Counted from the stretch's first letter, positions 1-10,581 are shown. The stretch: 64,000 nt of DNA from Exophiala sp. HKRS030 (GCA_023897205.1 JAHWDD010000005.1:434001-498000), one strand, 5' to 3'. Program-made: numbers and translations. The notes: generated by a model from the letters alone, not told the origin.

Positions 1-749
1 GCAACGCAACGGACTATGACATGATAGCGTCCTGGCCGTTCCCACCAGAGAGTCCCACTAGCTTCACTACTGTACAACTACTACCAAGCCGCAGCAGCAG
101 CCTGTCACCGAAGACCGTCAAAGTGCACCCAGGAAACCATGCAGAAAGGCCACCGAAACGCAAAGAACGTTTGACCGTGAATTGCACCGAACCGCTGCCT
201 GAGAACCGCGAAAGATCCTCACTGGTATCGCCTCTCTCGCACACCGGATCCCTCGCAACTGCCGCAACACTGAGCCCTCCACCCACGCCCATCCTGGTGT
301 GTTCACCGTATGAAGATCAGCTGCGGAGGGAGCTGGAAATCCAAGTGCTTCAAGAAGGCCCTGAAGCCCTTGAATTGAAATACAAGCCCCGCGGGCCGCT
401 CACGCTGAACGTTGTGGATGATGATGACGACGACGACGATGATGGCGAGCGTGAAGGAGAGGTTGGTCACCAAAACCAAGATAAGACAGCTCTGTCGACA
501 TTGCTGCTGCTGAAAGACAACGGACGACCCCAGTTAAAACGAAGGGAAACCATCTTGGGTATCTTTCGGAAAAGATCGCCCGTGGAGAGGTTTATCGATA
601 TGTACTTAGACGACGATGATGCCGCGGAGAACAAAGTTCCCAGAAGGACACGATCTATGAGACCCTGGAGAAGGTCACCCGGTCATCTGAAAGCACCAGA
701 TGTCCCTCCGATCCCTACTATGCCACGAATTGAGCAGCCATCAGGATGA
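1..749 (+). CDS. Hypothetical Asp-rich protein, C-terminal part (5' truncated by window edge)
   Basis: I do not recognise this protein. The frame ending at the stop at 747-749 is open back to the first base of the window, so the gene probably starts outside; the first ATG inside is at 21. The visible 242 residues from that ATG are low in complexity. The N-terminal third is Ser/Pro/Thr-rich, a run of nine Asp lies around residues 134-142, and a basic C-terminal stretch (RRTRSMRPWRR) resembles a nuclear localisation signal. There is no membrane segment. Its stop lies only 14 bp from the stop of the convergent HIT zinc-finger gene, so the two transcripts very probably overlap at their 3' ends. 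The coding call rests on length, composition and lack of a competing gene. Confidence 0.5.
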   Translation, partial: NATDYDMIASWPFPPESPTSFTTVQLLPSRSSSLSPKTVKVHPGNHAERPPKRKERLTVNCTEPLPENRERSSLVSPLSHTGSLATAATLSPPPTPILVCSPYEDQLRRELEIQVLQEGPEALELKYKPRGPLTLNVVDDDDDDDDDGEREGEVGHQNQDKTALSTLLLLKDNGRPQLKRRETILGIFRKRSPVERFIDMYLDDDDAAENKVPRRTRSMRPWRRSPGHLKAPDVPPIPTMPRIEQPSG

Positions 750-763
750 ACCACGACGATGAA

Positions 764-1312
764 TCATGTCTTTCTAGTTTGTTTCGAATTGATATCCGCC
801 ACCAAGTCGGCGAAGGCTTTTAGACCGATGCGTTCGGCGTTGTCTGAACTCAGCTCCTTTTCAAGATTTTGCAATGAACGGGCAATACGTTGGGCCGGAG
901 GCTGTCCTGCTTTGGACCTCCCGTGGTGATGATCGTTGGATGAGATCTCGTTATTGCCGTCAGCGGTGGTATCAAAAATGGATCTCAGTTTTTGACGTAG
1001 AAGTGGGTATTGCTCGAAAAGCTCTGGCAATCTTGGGTCTTGCAAGAGCTGCTCCCTGGGAGAAGTATTCTCTTTGTCCGTGGATATATTGTCCTGCACT
1101 ATTGTCATGCTTGGCTTGGGGTCGCTTGCCAATGCAACCTGGCTACATTGATTCTTATGGGTTTTGTAACAAGAAAGAGAACAGCTACAAAGCACTCGTC
1201 AATAGAGGAATTCCAAGACAAGAGATCGAGACTCAAACCTAGTGACCCGGCACGAGGGACAGCGATACTTGGAGTCTCTGCTCCCACAGATGGCGCATGG
1301 TTGAAGTGACAT
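764..1312 (-). CDS. HIT1: HIT-type zinc-finger protein (Hit1/ZNHIT3-like snoRNP assembly factor)
   Basis: Two exons (1312-1239 and 1184-764) joined by a 54-bp intron encode 164 aa. Splicing rebuilds a perfect zf-HIT finger: C6, C9, C18, C21, C26, C30, H34 and C38. The intron splits the finger between C21 and C26, so the unspliced frame shows only its second half. The following region, with a DPRLPELFEQYPLLRQKL-type helix, matches the Hit1/ZNHIT3 subgroup. In yeast Hit1 binds Rsa1 and acts in box C/D snoRNP assembly in the nucleus; that role is inferred here from family. The length is close to what I recall for yeast Hit1. The gene diverges from NFU1 over a 378-bp shared promoter. The choice among zf-HIT paralogues (Hit1, Bcd1, Vps71) rests on small size and the C-terminal helix. 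Confidence 0.85.
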
Positions 1313-1690
1313 TGAAACCTATTCTTGAAAGTGTTCTATAGACAATACTGAGGGAAGCAAAGATCGTGTCTAGCGTGATTGTTCCATCCACGGATGTTGT
1401 CGAATGCAGCCGATTCTTTACGAGTACCGGAGCAGAGAAATTCAACAGACTTGTTATTGGTGCATTTGATACCGAGTCTTCGGGAGGCTGACAAATGACA
1501 AGAGATCTCACGAAGCACGTGACTCGCATTTGCGTCATTTCCTCTTCCCGAATGAAGCAACCCGAAGGAAAGTTGTGGCAGGAATCATCTGCAATTCTCT
1601 TCAACACAACAATAGTACTCGTATAATATCTACGTTGACTCTTTTTGAAGACATCAAGATACACTCCTACAGCATTCTGCGAAAATCAAC
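1313..1690. promoter_or_regulatory. Divergent promoter between HIT1-like and NFU1 genes
   Basis: This 378-bp gap separates the two start codons, so it must carry both promoters and 5' leaders. I see no recognisable TATA box or operator. Confidence 0.4.
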
Positions 1691-2632
1691 ATGCGCGGCA
1701 TCGTCTCAGCAAAGTCGCTCCGCGCTCTGCGGAGTTCGTGTCGACCGCAGTCTCTCAACACTATTTGTAAGACTGCTGCTTGCCGCAACGTGCACCAGTC
1801 TGTTCGGATCCCAGCCATCACGACTTCACAAGCTCGTCACCGCCCGACACTGCGGCTTGGTTATCAACAAGGCCCTTCAGCTGCCCTACCCTCTCGCACA
1901 ATCTATATACAGACGCAGTCCACTCCTAATCCCTCGGCACTCAAGTTCCTCCCGAACCATCCTGTCCTGCCAGAAACGTTCCCCTCTACGTTCCTGGAGT
2001 ATACCTCTCCTCGGTCGACACTGGCTGCACCCCATCCCTCACCGCTTGCTGCCAAGCTATTAGATGTGGATGGCGTCTCGTCTGTCTTTTACGGCCCAGA
2101 TTTCATCACGGTGACCAAGGCGGAAGATGTTAACTGGGCCCATGTCAAGCCGGAGGTCTTTAGCCTCATCACAGAGGCAATCACGTCAGGAGAGGACATT
2201 GTTAACACGGTGGACAAATCTACTGCCGCAGACGGCCAGGAAGGCGCAAGCGAAGACTCCCTGGCGGCCAACGATGATGATGACGAGGTGGTGGCAATGA
2301 TCAAAGAACTACTTGAGACTCGAATCAGACCGGCTATTCAAGAGGACGGTGGTGATATCGAATTTCGCGGATTCGAGGATGGCATGGTGTTGCTCAAACT
2401 CCGTGGAGCTTGCCGGACCTGCGATTCTAGTACAGTGACACTGAAGAATGGCATCGAATCAATGTTAATGCATTATATCGAGGAAGTCAAGGGTGTCAAT
2501 CAGGTATTGGATGAAGAGGAAGAGATCGCAATGAAGGAATTCGCCAAGTTCGAGGAAAAGCTGCGGCAGCAAAAAGGCCCAGATGCGATACCTTCGACAG
2601 TGGGCAAAGGCAGCTTGGACTATGCTGAGTGA
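1691..2632 (+). CDS. NFU1: Mitochondrial Fe-S cluster scaffold NFU1
   Basis: This single-exon gene encodes 313 aa. Residues 1-70 are Arg/Ser/Ala-rich and poor in acidic residues, as expected of a mitochondrial presequence. Residues 71-165 form the Nfu N-terminal domain, opening with IQTQSTPNPSALKF. Residues 198-275 are the NifU C-terminal domain with the cluster-binding CRTC motif at 241-244. The protein carries a 4Fe-4S cluster to late targets such as lipoyl synthase and respiratory-complex subunits in the mitochondrial matrix; this is family knowledge. The C-terminal tail is charged and Glu/Lys-rich. The ATG at 1691 is the first in frame and leaves a complete presequence. Confidence 0.95.
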   Translation: MRGIVSAKSLRALRSSCRPQSLNTICKTAACRNVHQSVRIPAITTSQARHRPTLRLGYQQGPSAALPSRTIYIQTQSTPNPSALKFLPNHPVLPETFPSTFLEYTSPRSTLAAPHPSPLAAKLLDVDGVSSVFYGPDFITVTKAEDVNWAHVKPEVFSLITEAITSGEDIVNTVDKSTAADGQEGASEDSLAANDDDDEVVAMIKELLETRIRPAIQEDGGDIEFRGFEDGMVLLKLRGACRTCDSSTVTLKNGIESMLMHYIEEVKGVNQVLDEEEEIAMKEFAKFEEKLRQQKGPDAIPSTVGKGSLDYAE

Positions 2633-5600
2633 AGATCCACCGTTCCACTGGCTTGTTGGTCAAGAGAACATGTGGCAACAGTTCTTGGCTCTGTTCCCGC
2701 CGAGTGGTGCAGGACATCGGCTGAAGTCTCACTCGACTTACCATGGCGATCACCGTTTCCAGCGCGAAGTACGTCTCCTAATCACGGCTATACAAGGTAG
2801 CGGCGGAAAGGCTATTGCAAGATCCCACAGAGTTCCTTCTACAGTTGGCATCGTGCATCGTTCGATATCTGCATACGCGAAAGGGTTGAGCGTAGATTGC
2901 GCCAGATCGAAGATTGCTCCAGATTCTTCGATCTGGCGCGATAATGGAGATTCCCAAGAAGAGGCAATGTTCGGACTGCTATAGATGCGGTGTTGGGAGC
3001 CAAAATAACGAGCATTTCGAGGTGCAGATCACCGATCACTCACCAGATGCAGGGATAGAAGAATATCGTGGTACTGGTTTCGGTATAGCTTTCGCCCCGA
3101 GCAGCGGTCTCGATGGGGTCGGAACGGCTTACGAAGCTTCAAGAAAAAGACAGTCATCGGTCGACCGTAACTGTCAACAGGAATGGTGTAAAGTATAAAG
3201 CTACACACGTGCATTGTGTATAACGGAGTACTTGTGCCCATCTTCAACACACTCCGCGGCGTGGCGCGATGTGGTGGCGTTTAGGGAGATGCCACCGTTC
3301 GGGAGTATCACACTGACATACGGCGCTGGGTGGTGACACTGACGCTTGGAAAGACATTGTCGTCTCAGTATAAGCGTAGTTCCTGTAGCCAGAAACAATA
3401 TCCGGTAAACAATTTATGACGTTTCGACACCGAATCCCTCGTACGATACTAGTCATGGCACATGCTTCTTCTACCTTTCAAGCCATCTGGAGCAGCTGAT
3501 CTGCTTACCATTGACTCCTTATTACCCGAGGGTCTGCAGAGGACACGGCTTGCAGAATTGAGTTTCAATGGCCGCATGGAGTTAATGGTGACCTCCATTT
3601 CGCAGTTGGCCGTTGACCTGGTCCTTGTCGCCTTGAGACCTTTTATTGTTCTGTCATTTTCGTTCTCCGCAATTTCAGTTTGCAGTGGTTCGCCCGTACT
3701 GTGCTAGCTGTCGCATCCCCAATCATCGCTCACCTGCCGCGTTCACATAACTCGACCGTCGTCCGATCGCCCCAAAGTATCATCGGTCTGGGATTCAGAA
3801 AGTATGAATGCTAGACACGGTTCAGCAGAGATTCACTCCGAGGAGGCTGAGATATTGAGTTTTTCTGTTCGGGGATTCCTGGGTATTTACGGAGTAGGTC
3901 GCCACGGCGTACTTGGTGTGCATCTCTAGCAGCATATGAGAGCTGATCATGCTCATTCTCATGCTCATACCTACAATGTTGTATGCTCACTCGTGTTCGT
4001 AGGAGGGGCAAGTCGTGATGATCTCGCGATCATTCCTGTTTAGAGCCTTCTGGAGGGTGGGCTATGGCTCGGGGCTCTGGGCTCTGGATCTGGGGACTCG
4101 GCTACTTAGGTCTCAGCAGGATAACCAGACTTCTTCTGGCGACAGCTGGCCTTCATACCCCCTTCTGTAGTCCTCAAGAGATGACCCCTGGTCCCATGTC
4201 CACGAGCTGTGCTTTGGTGTCTACGGAGTACGAGGCGCTGGCTAATGATGAGCCGTTTCCCCAGAAAATCTCTTCAATGGCCGGCAGGGTCAATTGGACT
4301 GGTGACCCAATCAATTTCGTTTACTCCACCCCTCCTTCTGTGCATTGCCCCCCCCCATCCCCTCCTTTCCTCTTCCTACTGGTGTTGCCTCGTATTGCTG
4401 TTAGCCAGGGAAAGAAATCTGTCCTGTCATAGCGCCATTATTGCGGCCTGGCGTGACCTGCAAGAAGAGGGGTCAGCAGTACTGCCACGGATATTCCAGG
4501 CACCCAAAGCCATCTCCAGCAATTCCGCTTGCCCTGCCCTGTTGCGTTGTCTGGTCCATTGTCCACAGTGTCCTGGCCTGCGTTTGCGCCATCTGCACCA
4601 TGCATCTCCGCTCGACCCCTTCGTTCTGCTGGCGTTTTGCCTCTCGACTTCCCGACTCCCTGCTCCCCTGTTCGCCTCCCACCAATAGTCGAGTGCTTTA
4701 TCCCATTTACCACCCTGGTGAAGGATCCTCTTCCTCCCAGGTTTGACTTGCAGGATCACCCGAGCACGAACACCTTTTTTGCCTTTCGTTGCTCAGCATC
4801 GACCCTGCCCGCCTCATCGATCCTTTTTGCTCCCTTACTGTGTCCTGGTGTCGCAGATTTAGACTCCATAAGCAGCGTCATAACTGTCGCCGTGTCAAGC
4901 TACCGCGGAGTGACTTTTCGTTGCTTTTCTCTACTTGCAGACTCGTCCACCAAACCTCGCTTTCTGGATAGGCGGAGTGCCCAAAGCAAATTGCGCCCGG
5001 ACCACCAACGGCCTGCTCTGGACGTTTGCACTGTTCCGGCCACGGTGCTTAAATTTAGGGGCCCCTCGACACTGCGGGCAGTTGCGTGAGCATCTGACAG
5101 GAACCTGTTGAAGAATAAATCCTGGGGAAACCGGCACGCTTACACACATCATAACATTTATTTCTTGCTTGGCCTGGTCTTCGGATACCTCCGCTCATCG
5201 ACATCTCCAGCCTACTTCTCATCGTACCATCCATCTCTTTCAACCGACTAAACGCAGTCCAACAATTGCGTACTATATCGTTGCGCCAGGCGACTGTTTT
5301 GAGCTTCATGCAGAGAGCGGCTGTGTTGTTCTCTAGCTGACAACGTAGTGCTCGAGTGCCACCCATTGTTTCCCATCGGTCTTCATTGGTTGTCTGAGCG
5401 CGCCCAAGTCTAATTCTTCTTTCGACCTCTCCTCACTGCCTTCATCAATCCAAACTCCTGGGCAGTCTTCTCATCATTTTTATCACAACGCGCCTTTGCC
5501 TAGGCGAAGTATAACAAAGCCGTCCTCAGACTCTGTACGTCACAAGGGCGCCGCGCGCCTTTCGCAACTCGACCCGCGACTAGCTATGCGAATAGTTCCC

Positions 5601-5634
5601 TTCCAGCTCCTCACGTCAACCTGGTTATTCTGAG
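2633..5634. other. Long intergenic and leader region before the PSP1 gene
   Basis: I find no convincing gene in these 3 kb. It holds a strong hairpin (2898-2942), two exact TACGGAGTA words (3888 and 4222) and a near match at 3222. Pyrimidine-rich tracts around 4320-4420 and 5200-5520 are typical of fungal promoters and long 5' leaders. Several overlapping frames at 4430-5090 stay open on both strands but show no domain. The 3' part is probably transcribed as the 5' UTR of the PSP1 gene, because a UTR intron donor lies at 5635. Confidence 0.5.
2898..2942. repeat. Perfect long hairpin (inverted repeat)
   Basis: Arms 2900-2914 and 2926-2940 are perfectly complementary over 15 bp around an 11-nt loop. 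One G-T wobble and one A-T pair extend the stem to 17 bp. It lies about 265 bp after the NFU1 stop, and could act as a 3'-UTR structure or be the remnant of a small palindromic element. Confidence 0.8.
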
Positions 5635-5873
5635 GTAAGTAACATTCTTTGCACCTTCTATCCAGTCTATCTATTTGTATCTGGCCGTCTGCTTTGCTTT
5701 CGTTGGCACGTCCCAAAATTGAGCGAGGCACGAAGCATGATACGCCAATCCACTCTGGCTCCTACCTAACTTACTGCAACCATACCCCTCCATGATCCGA
5801 ACTAGAGATTAACTGTTCAGTTGGTCATGTCAGTACTGTACTATATTTGCTAACTCGCTTCTCCATCTGCCAG
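5635..5873 (+). other. 5'-UTR intron of the PSP1-domain gene
   Basis: A canonical donor GGTAAGT begins at 5635. A perfect TGCTAAC branch site at 5848-5854 is followed by a CAG acceptor ending at 5873, 48 bp before the start codon. No plausible coding exon precedes it, so it is read as an intron of the untranslated leader. Confidence 0.65.
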
Positions 5874-5921
5874 GGTCGATCAGGTTCACTACGACGTGGA
5901 CACTAATTCTACTCCATCATC

Positions 5922-8528
5922 ATGAGCAACACTCCTGCCAAATCGAATCTTTCCGCTCGAGGGCCTATGCCGGCTTTTGGTGCTTTCAATCCACACCAAG
6001 GTTCTGCATCTCTTCTTCTTGAGAAGTCAAACCCCGGTCTGCGACGTTCCACTCCGGATTCCGAGGCTCTTGCTTCATCCGATGATGAGGTCGACCATGG
6101 AAAGTCATCCACCACAAATGTGAAGGCGAACCGGAATGTGCGCCGCACCTCCTGGCTGAACGACGTTACGGTGACCAACCCAAACCGGAAACCATCGACA
6201 ACCGGCCTCTACAGTCCCTCGACTTCACATCCCGGCACTCCTGGTTCTGAGCAATCGCCCTGGTCTAATGCAAATATGGCCACCCCTAGTGCTGCCTGGC
6301 ACAACCCAGGAAACAATCCATATGGCTGGAATATATGGGGTCAAGATGCTCGCAAAGACCCGCCAGCTAGACTACAGGAAGTGCTACCTGCGACAAACGG
6401 CGATGGCATTCCCTTCTCGATCCCATTGCAACCAACGCCGAAGACCTATCGATCACAGTCGTATTCCGTAGGCCAACTTGACACCACATCGGCACTTCCA
6501 GCGGCAGCCCCCGTGTCGACCTCGATCGAAGCGACTCGGAACAGGTTAGGAGGCGCATACCCGTCCCTCCAGCGACGAACCTCCAGACCAAACGGCGTTG
6601 GCGGGCTTGACTCCGTTGGACTTGGTCGGCTGAGAGAAGTCGACGATGACGAGGAAGAAGCTCAAGCCAATGGCAGCATGCCGGACCTGCTTGCTACTGA
6701 ACAGGCACGCGTTATCGAGAGACTGGAGAAAGAAAATGCTCAGCTTCGTCAGGCAGCACAAAGAGAAAGGACGTTTTCTGCAGCATCCGCCACAACTCAA
6801 CCACCTCCTGGATTCAGGACGCGCTTACGGGGCGCAGTCCCGGAAGAGGAGGAAAATGCCATCGATGACCGCGATGAACTCATATATCCAGGCCGTCAGA
6901 ACACTGCTAGGCGCATGAGTGAACAGGCCTTGGGCTATGTCGATCGACAAGCCTTTCCTGTTACTGAGAGCCGCAACTCAGATGGCGTAAAAAAGGCGCA
7001 TTGGCAGACCTCACTGGGATTTGGTCCTATCCCAGAAGCGCCTCAAAGCCGCCGACATTCCTTCGCCGATGTGCCAACAAGGCACGGATCATTCAGCTCG
7101 AGTGGTAAGCAATCACCCAAAGAAGACATTTTCATCTTGAAATCTTACATTTGTACAGAACGTGGACATGAAATGAACATGTATGAGACTAGCACACAGG
7201 CTTTGTCTCAAGGAGAAGATCGTAAGTCAGCTCAATTCCTTTCCCGGGGAGTTATAGACGTTTGCCACGCTGAGAAGCTCTCATGCTTACGAGGTCCGAC
7301 TATTGTAGCTGCTTATTTCAACACCGATGAAGCCACCCGCCGCGCTGCCGATGCTCGTGTTCAACAATCCCATCAAAATTACGGCCATCTCAACATGGGA
7401 CAGTATCTAGAACCTCCCATGCAACCTCTTTACATCGTCAACTTCAAATGTTGTCGCTCGGACGTCTTCTACATACAAGAAGGAACAGGACTGCATGTCA
7501 GCGTGGGTGACCTGGTCATCGTGGAGGCCGATCGTGGGACTGACCTAGGCACGGTCCAACATACCAATGTCTCGTGGGAAGATGCTCGACGGTACAAAGA
7601 ATACTACGCAGAGGAGCACTACAAATGGTTGATGATGTTCTCGCTACAAAGTCGAAATGGAGGCCCCAACGTGGTCAACCCTAACGGTCTCGCAGGACGA
7701 CCTGGAAGTGCCGTGGGTGGCATGGGCCCTCAGAATCACCATGGCCACGATGGCTCCCACCAGGAGCTCAAACCCAAACTTATCAAACGATTGGCTCAAA
7801 ACCACGAGATACAGGCATTGAGAGACAAAGAGGGTAACGAAGCCAAAGCTAAACGTGTCTGTCAACAGAAGGTCATCGAGCATCGACTGAACATGGAGAT
7901 TTTGGATGCTGAATTTCAGATGTCAGTACTACAGTACTCCATACAAGGACCGCTGCTAACGATAAATTATAGGGACAGCAAAAAGCTCACGTTCTACTAC
8001 TTTGCCGACAGCTATATCAATTTCAACGCGCTTGTAACAGACCTTTTCAAGGTCTACAAGACTCGAATTTGGATGTCGGCAATCAACCCTGCTTCATTTC
8101 AAACTCCTACTGCTTCTCTCGGCCTGACACCGGCGTACAACGCTGCACCTGGCGACGAGCGTCATCGGAGGCGCCAGCAGACCGCACCTACACATGAACT
8201 TGGCCCACAACCAGTGACAACGCCATTCGGAGACACTTTCGATGCCGACCGCAACTTCAACAATCAGAGTCAGGCAACGCGGAATGCATACTACCCCGGA
8301 TACCAAGATGCTGGTGCCGCTCATCAACAAGTGCCGCCGAGTATGGGATCCTACCCACCCAACATGGGAGGGCAAATGGATCCTTTCATGTCGTTTTATG
8401 GTCCTGCGTACCCAGGTCTCAATCCAAATGCTGCCACTTTCGCCAGCGGGCGAAGTGACTTTAGGGCAAGAGGCCCAGCTCAACCGGATTGGATGGGTAG
8501 GTTCCAAGGTCTCTCTCTCGGGTCTTGA
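5922..8528 (+). CDS. PSP1 C-terminal domain protein
   Basis: Four exons encode about 804 aa. The introns are 7105-7158 (54 bp), 7222-7308 (87 bp) and 7922-7972 (51 bp). All are multiples of three and free of in-frame stops, so the genomic frame reads straight through them. Splicing restores GEDPAYFNT and EFQMDSKKLTFYYF in place of poor read-through sequence. The N-terminal 400 residues are disordered and Ser/Pro-rich, with a short coiled coil (RVIERLEKENAQLRQAAQRE). The C-terminal part is the PSP1 domain, with VGDLVIVEADRGTDLGTV and the terminal KLTFYYFADSYINF strand. The Gly/Pro/Asn-rich tail includes GSYPPNMGGQMDPFM. Yeast Psp1 suppresses DNA polymerase alpha mutations; the biochemical role is not established. 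An unusually long leader with its own intron precedes it. Confidence 0.88.
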   Translation: MSNTPAKSNLSARGPMPAFGAFNPHQGSASLLLEKSNPGLRRSTPDSEALASSDDEVDHGKSSTTNVKANRNVRRTSWLNDVTVTNPNRKPSTTGLYSPSTSHPGTPGSEQSPWSNANMATPSAAWHNPGNNPYGWNIWGQDARKDPPARLQEVLPATNGDGIPFSIPLQPTPKTYRSQSYSVGQLDTTSALPAAAPVSTSIEATRNRLGGAYPSLQRRTSRPNGVGGLDSVGLGRLREVDDDEEEAQANGSMPDLLATEQARVIERLEKENAQLRQAAQRERTFSAASATTQPPPGFRTRLRGAVPEEEENAIDDRDELIYPGRQNTARRMSEQALGYVDRQAFPVTESRNSDGVKKAHWQTSLGFGPIPEAPQSRRHSFADVPTRHGSFSSSGKQSPKEDIFILKSYICTERGHEMNMYETSTQALSQGEDRKSAQFLSRGVIDVCHAEKLSCLRGPTIVAAYFNTDEATRRAADARVQQSHQNYGHLNMGQYLEPPMQPLYIVNFKCCRSDVFYIQEGTGLHVSVGDLVIVEADRGTDLGTVQHTNVSWEDARRYKEYYAEEHYKWLMMFSLQSRNGGPNVVNPNGLAGRPGSAVGGMGPQNHHGHDGSHQELKPKLIKRLAQNHEIQALRDKEGNEAKAKRVCQQKVIEHRLNMEILDAEFQMSVLQYSIQGPLLTINYRDSKKLTFYYFADSYINFNALVTDLFKVYKTRIWMSAINPASFQTPTASLGLTPAYNAAPGDERHRRRQQTAPTHELGPQPVTTPFGDTFDADRNFNNQSQATRNAYYPGYQDAGAAHQQVPPSMGSYPPNMGGQMDPFMSFYGPAYPGLNPNAATFASGRSDFRARGPAQPDWMGRFQGLSLGS

Positions 8529-9317
8529 GAGGTCCAAGAGGTAAGAGACGACGCTCAGGGCAATATGCTCGACCCTACTGTAAAGCCTCTTTCAACTCTT
8601 CACATCGCGCATGCCTGCGGGGGAATGGCAACATGTAGAACTACGTTCATGGTTACGAAATACACCAAAGAGATGATCCAGCATAGATACATTCTTTTAG
8701 GGGCATACAAAGACTACAAGATTTACATTCGACGATCTGGGCGACGGTGGATTCACCTGCTGGAGGGATATTTAGTACTACGTTTGACCAAAATTTGAAG
8801 CCGAAGGTGTTCAGGTGCTTGGAAAGACAAATTGACGACAACTTTCTAAGTCTGCTGTTTGTGAAATTTCAAGAGTACTATATGGATGCGAGACCGAGCT
8901 GCTTACGACATATGACCCAAAAGAAGAGATTGAGAGAATCCTTGAGACTGGCAATAGCGCTAACAAATTTGTGGTCTGTAATTATAATAGTACAGGTGTG
9001 CTTATGACTATAACGGCAGCCTATTTGACATTGGTGTACGTTCCCACAGAAAAGGGTAGTCTCTTCTCTTGGATTACTTCTCCTGCTGCGAGCTCGCTGT
9101 CCACCGTGACTGCGCCAAAGAGTGTCTGATCCAAACCGACGTAACCTTCAGGTAATCTACGCTCTGGATCCAGCAAGACATTGCCATCCTTGCACATGTT
9201 TCCAGTCGCCTAACTTGAACTACAATCGCACGGGTTTCCAGTTCAAGCTGATTTTACACAGCGAGCGACACTCTGCCTCAATCTCGACGTCTGCCCGGTG
9301 GTCCAGAGTAGATGACA
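8529..9317. other. Intergenic region after the PSP1 gene
   Basis: The region contains the PSP1 3' UTR and the promoter of the next gene. Short open frames here show no domain or plausible splice partner, and I see nothing else. Confidence 0.4.
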
Positions 9318-10165
9318 ATGTCAAATGCACAGAAGAATAGAACATCACAGCCTGAAACCGATGGTAGTGTCCTCAATGGCACTGGTGACCTGGCGTAACT
9401 ATGCTCCTCAGGGCAAGGAAGCTTGAACTAATCATATTCAGGATTGACACGGAGCGCATGGGAAAGATCTGCAAGAAGCTCAAAGAACCGGATCCGTGGC
9501 CAAAACGATTCTCCCAAACTGTCAAAGAGCGACATGACAAAATCATCAGGAGGGCGAATGAGATTAAAGAGCAGGAGTTTGTACTCGTCCTGTGGAAGGA
9601 AGTCCGCCATGCACTGACCAATCTCAGTCTAGCAAGGAGGGATGAGTTCGAACGCGAATTCTTGCCGCTCATACAGGAAGCGCTGGGAGGGACCGGAGAC
9701 AACAACGAGGGAGCCAGCCCGGCAGACCTGCCCATCCACGTTGCGTATCTCGGCGCAGAAGGACAACCATATTGTGAAGCTATGGTCACTCTGATGAAGC
9801 AGGCGGACGCACTGACATTCACATTCGATCAGCTCTCGGCTCGCGATCCTCCGCCATCACGTCTAGCCGAAATCAACAAATCTTTTGAGCAGGACAAAGT
9901 ACTCGCCGTAGCAACTGTCGAAGCGGGAAGGCGGGTGGCAGAAACGGCAGTAGACGACCTTCTCGCCGACAGGTTTCAAGAGGTGCGCAAGTCCAGTGGC
10001 CTTACTGCAGAAGAGGAGAACAGGGGGAGGCTACTATTGTCGAGAGGAGTCACGACAGACACACCGACATATGAACCATTGGGTTGGGGAAATGTCTCTC
10101 GGGATGCCGAAAGGGCATTGAGGAAGCTCTGCTTCGCGGGTGACACGCATGGGAAAGACCATTGA
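9318..10165 (+). CDS. Hypothetical protein, charged and helical, 266 aa
   Basis: I do not recognise this protein. I model two exons, 9318-9394 and 9442-10165, with a 47-bp intron that has a GTAACT donor, a GAACTAAT branch site and a TTCAG acceptor. The alternative of starting at an ATG at 9401 would place the start inside the likely intron. The protein is highly charged and predicted mostly helical (for example KICKKLKEPDPWPKRF and VKERHDKIIRRANEIKEQE). It has no signal peptide or membrane segment. Exon 1 is Ser/Thr/Asn-rich and probably disordered. It may be a lineage-specific cytosolic or nuclear protein. The frame of exon 2 is solid; exon 1 is less certain. Confidence 0.6.
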
Positions 10166-10520
10166 TGCTGATGGCACATATTCGGGTCAGCTCTTGCTAG
10201 GCAGACTTCTCATATACTCTGCAGACGGAAGAAGATGTATCTGCGTGGCACTCCAGCCGCAATAGACACGAGCAATTGTACGTGAGTAAGATAGATTCAA
10301 TGAGCGGCGGGTGGATGATAGCAGCCCCCCAGGAGCCATGTCAATTCTGATTGGCCATCAGATCAGCCAGCAACCCACATCGCCGCCAAGTTTTCGCCAA
10401 GCCTGCGCACCACTTTGCGATTTTGATTTTGCAGGAATCCGGGTCTCAATCAACGACTCAGTCCATACCACTTTTTTACTTCCTCAACACCAGTCTCTTC
10501 GCCAGGCACAAACAGTCAAG
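10166..10520. promoter_or_regulatory. RPL15: Promoter and leader of the eL15 gene
   Basis: This is the gap between the orphan gene and the eL15 leader intron. The CT-rich stretch near 10470-10510 resembles the pyrimidine-rich start regions of fungal ribosomal-protein genes. No other element was recognised. Confidence 0.4.
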
Positions 10521-10581
10521 GTGCGTGGTAATCAAAGCGTTCTAGACAAGGCGACCCAAGACTAACGTTTCACGAACACAG
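10521..10581 (+). other. RPL15: 5'-UTR intron directly before the eL15 start codon
   Basis: A GTGCGT donor follows TCAAG, an ACTAACG branch site lies at 10561-10567, and the ACACAG acceptor ends at 10581, abutting the ATG at 10582. Leader introns are common in fungal ribosomal-protein genes. Confidence 0.6.

Noticed and set aside
4427..5089. Several overlapping frames on both strands in the PSP1 leader region
   Set aside because: They are Pro/Ser/Cys-rich translations of pyrimidine-rich DNA, open on both strands with no conserved motif.
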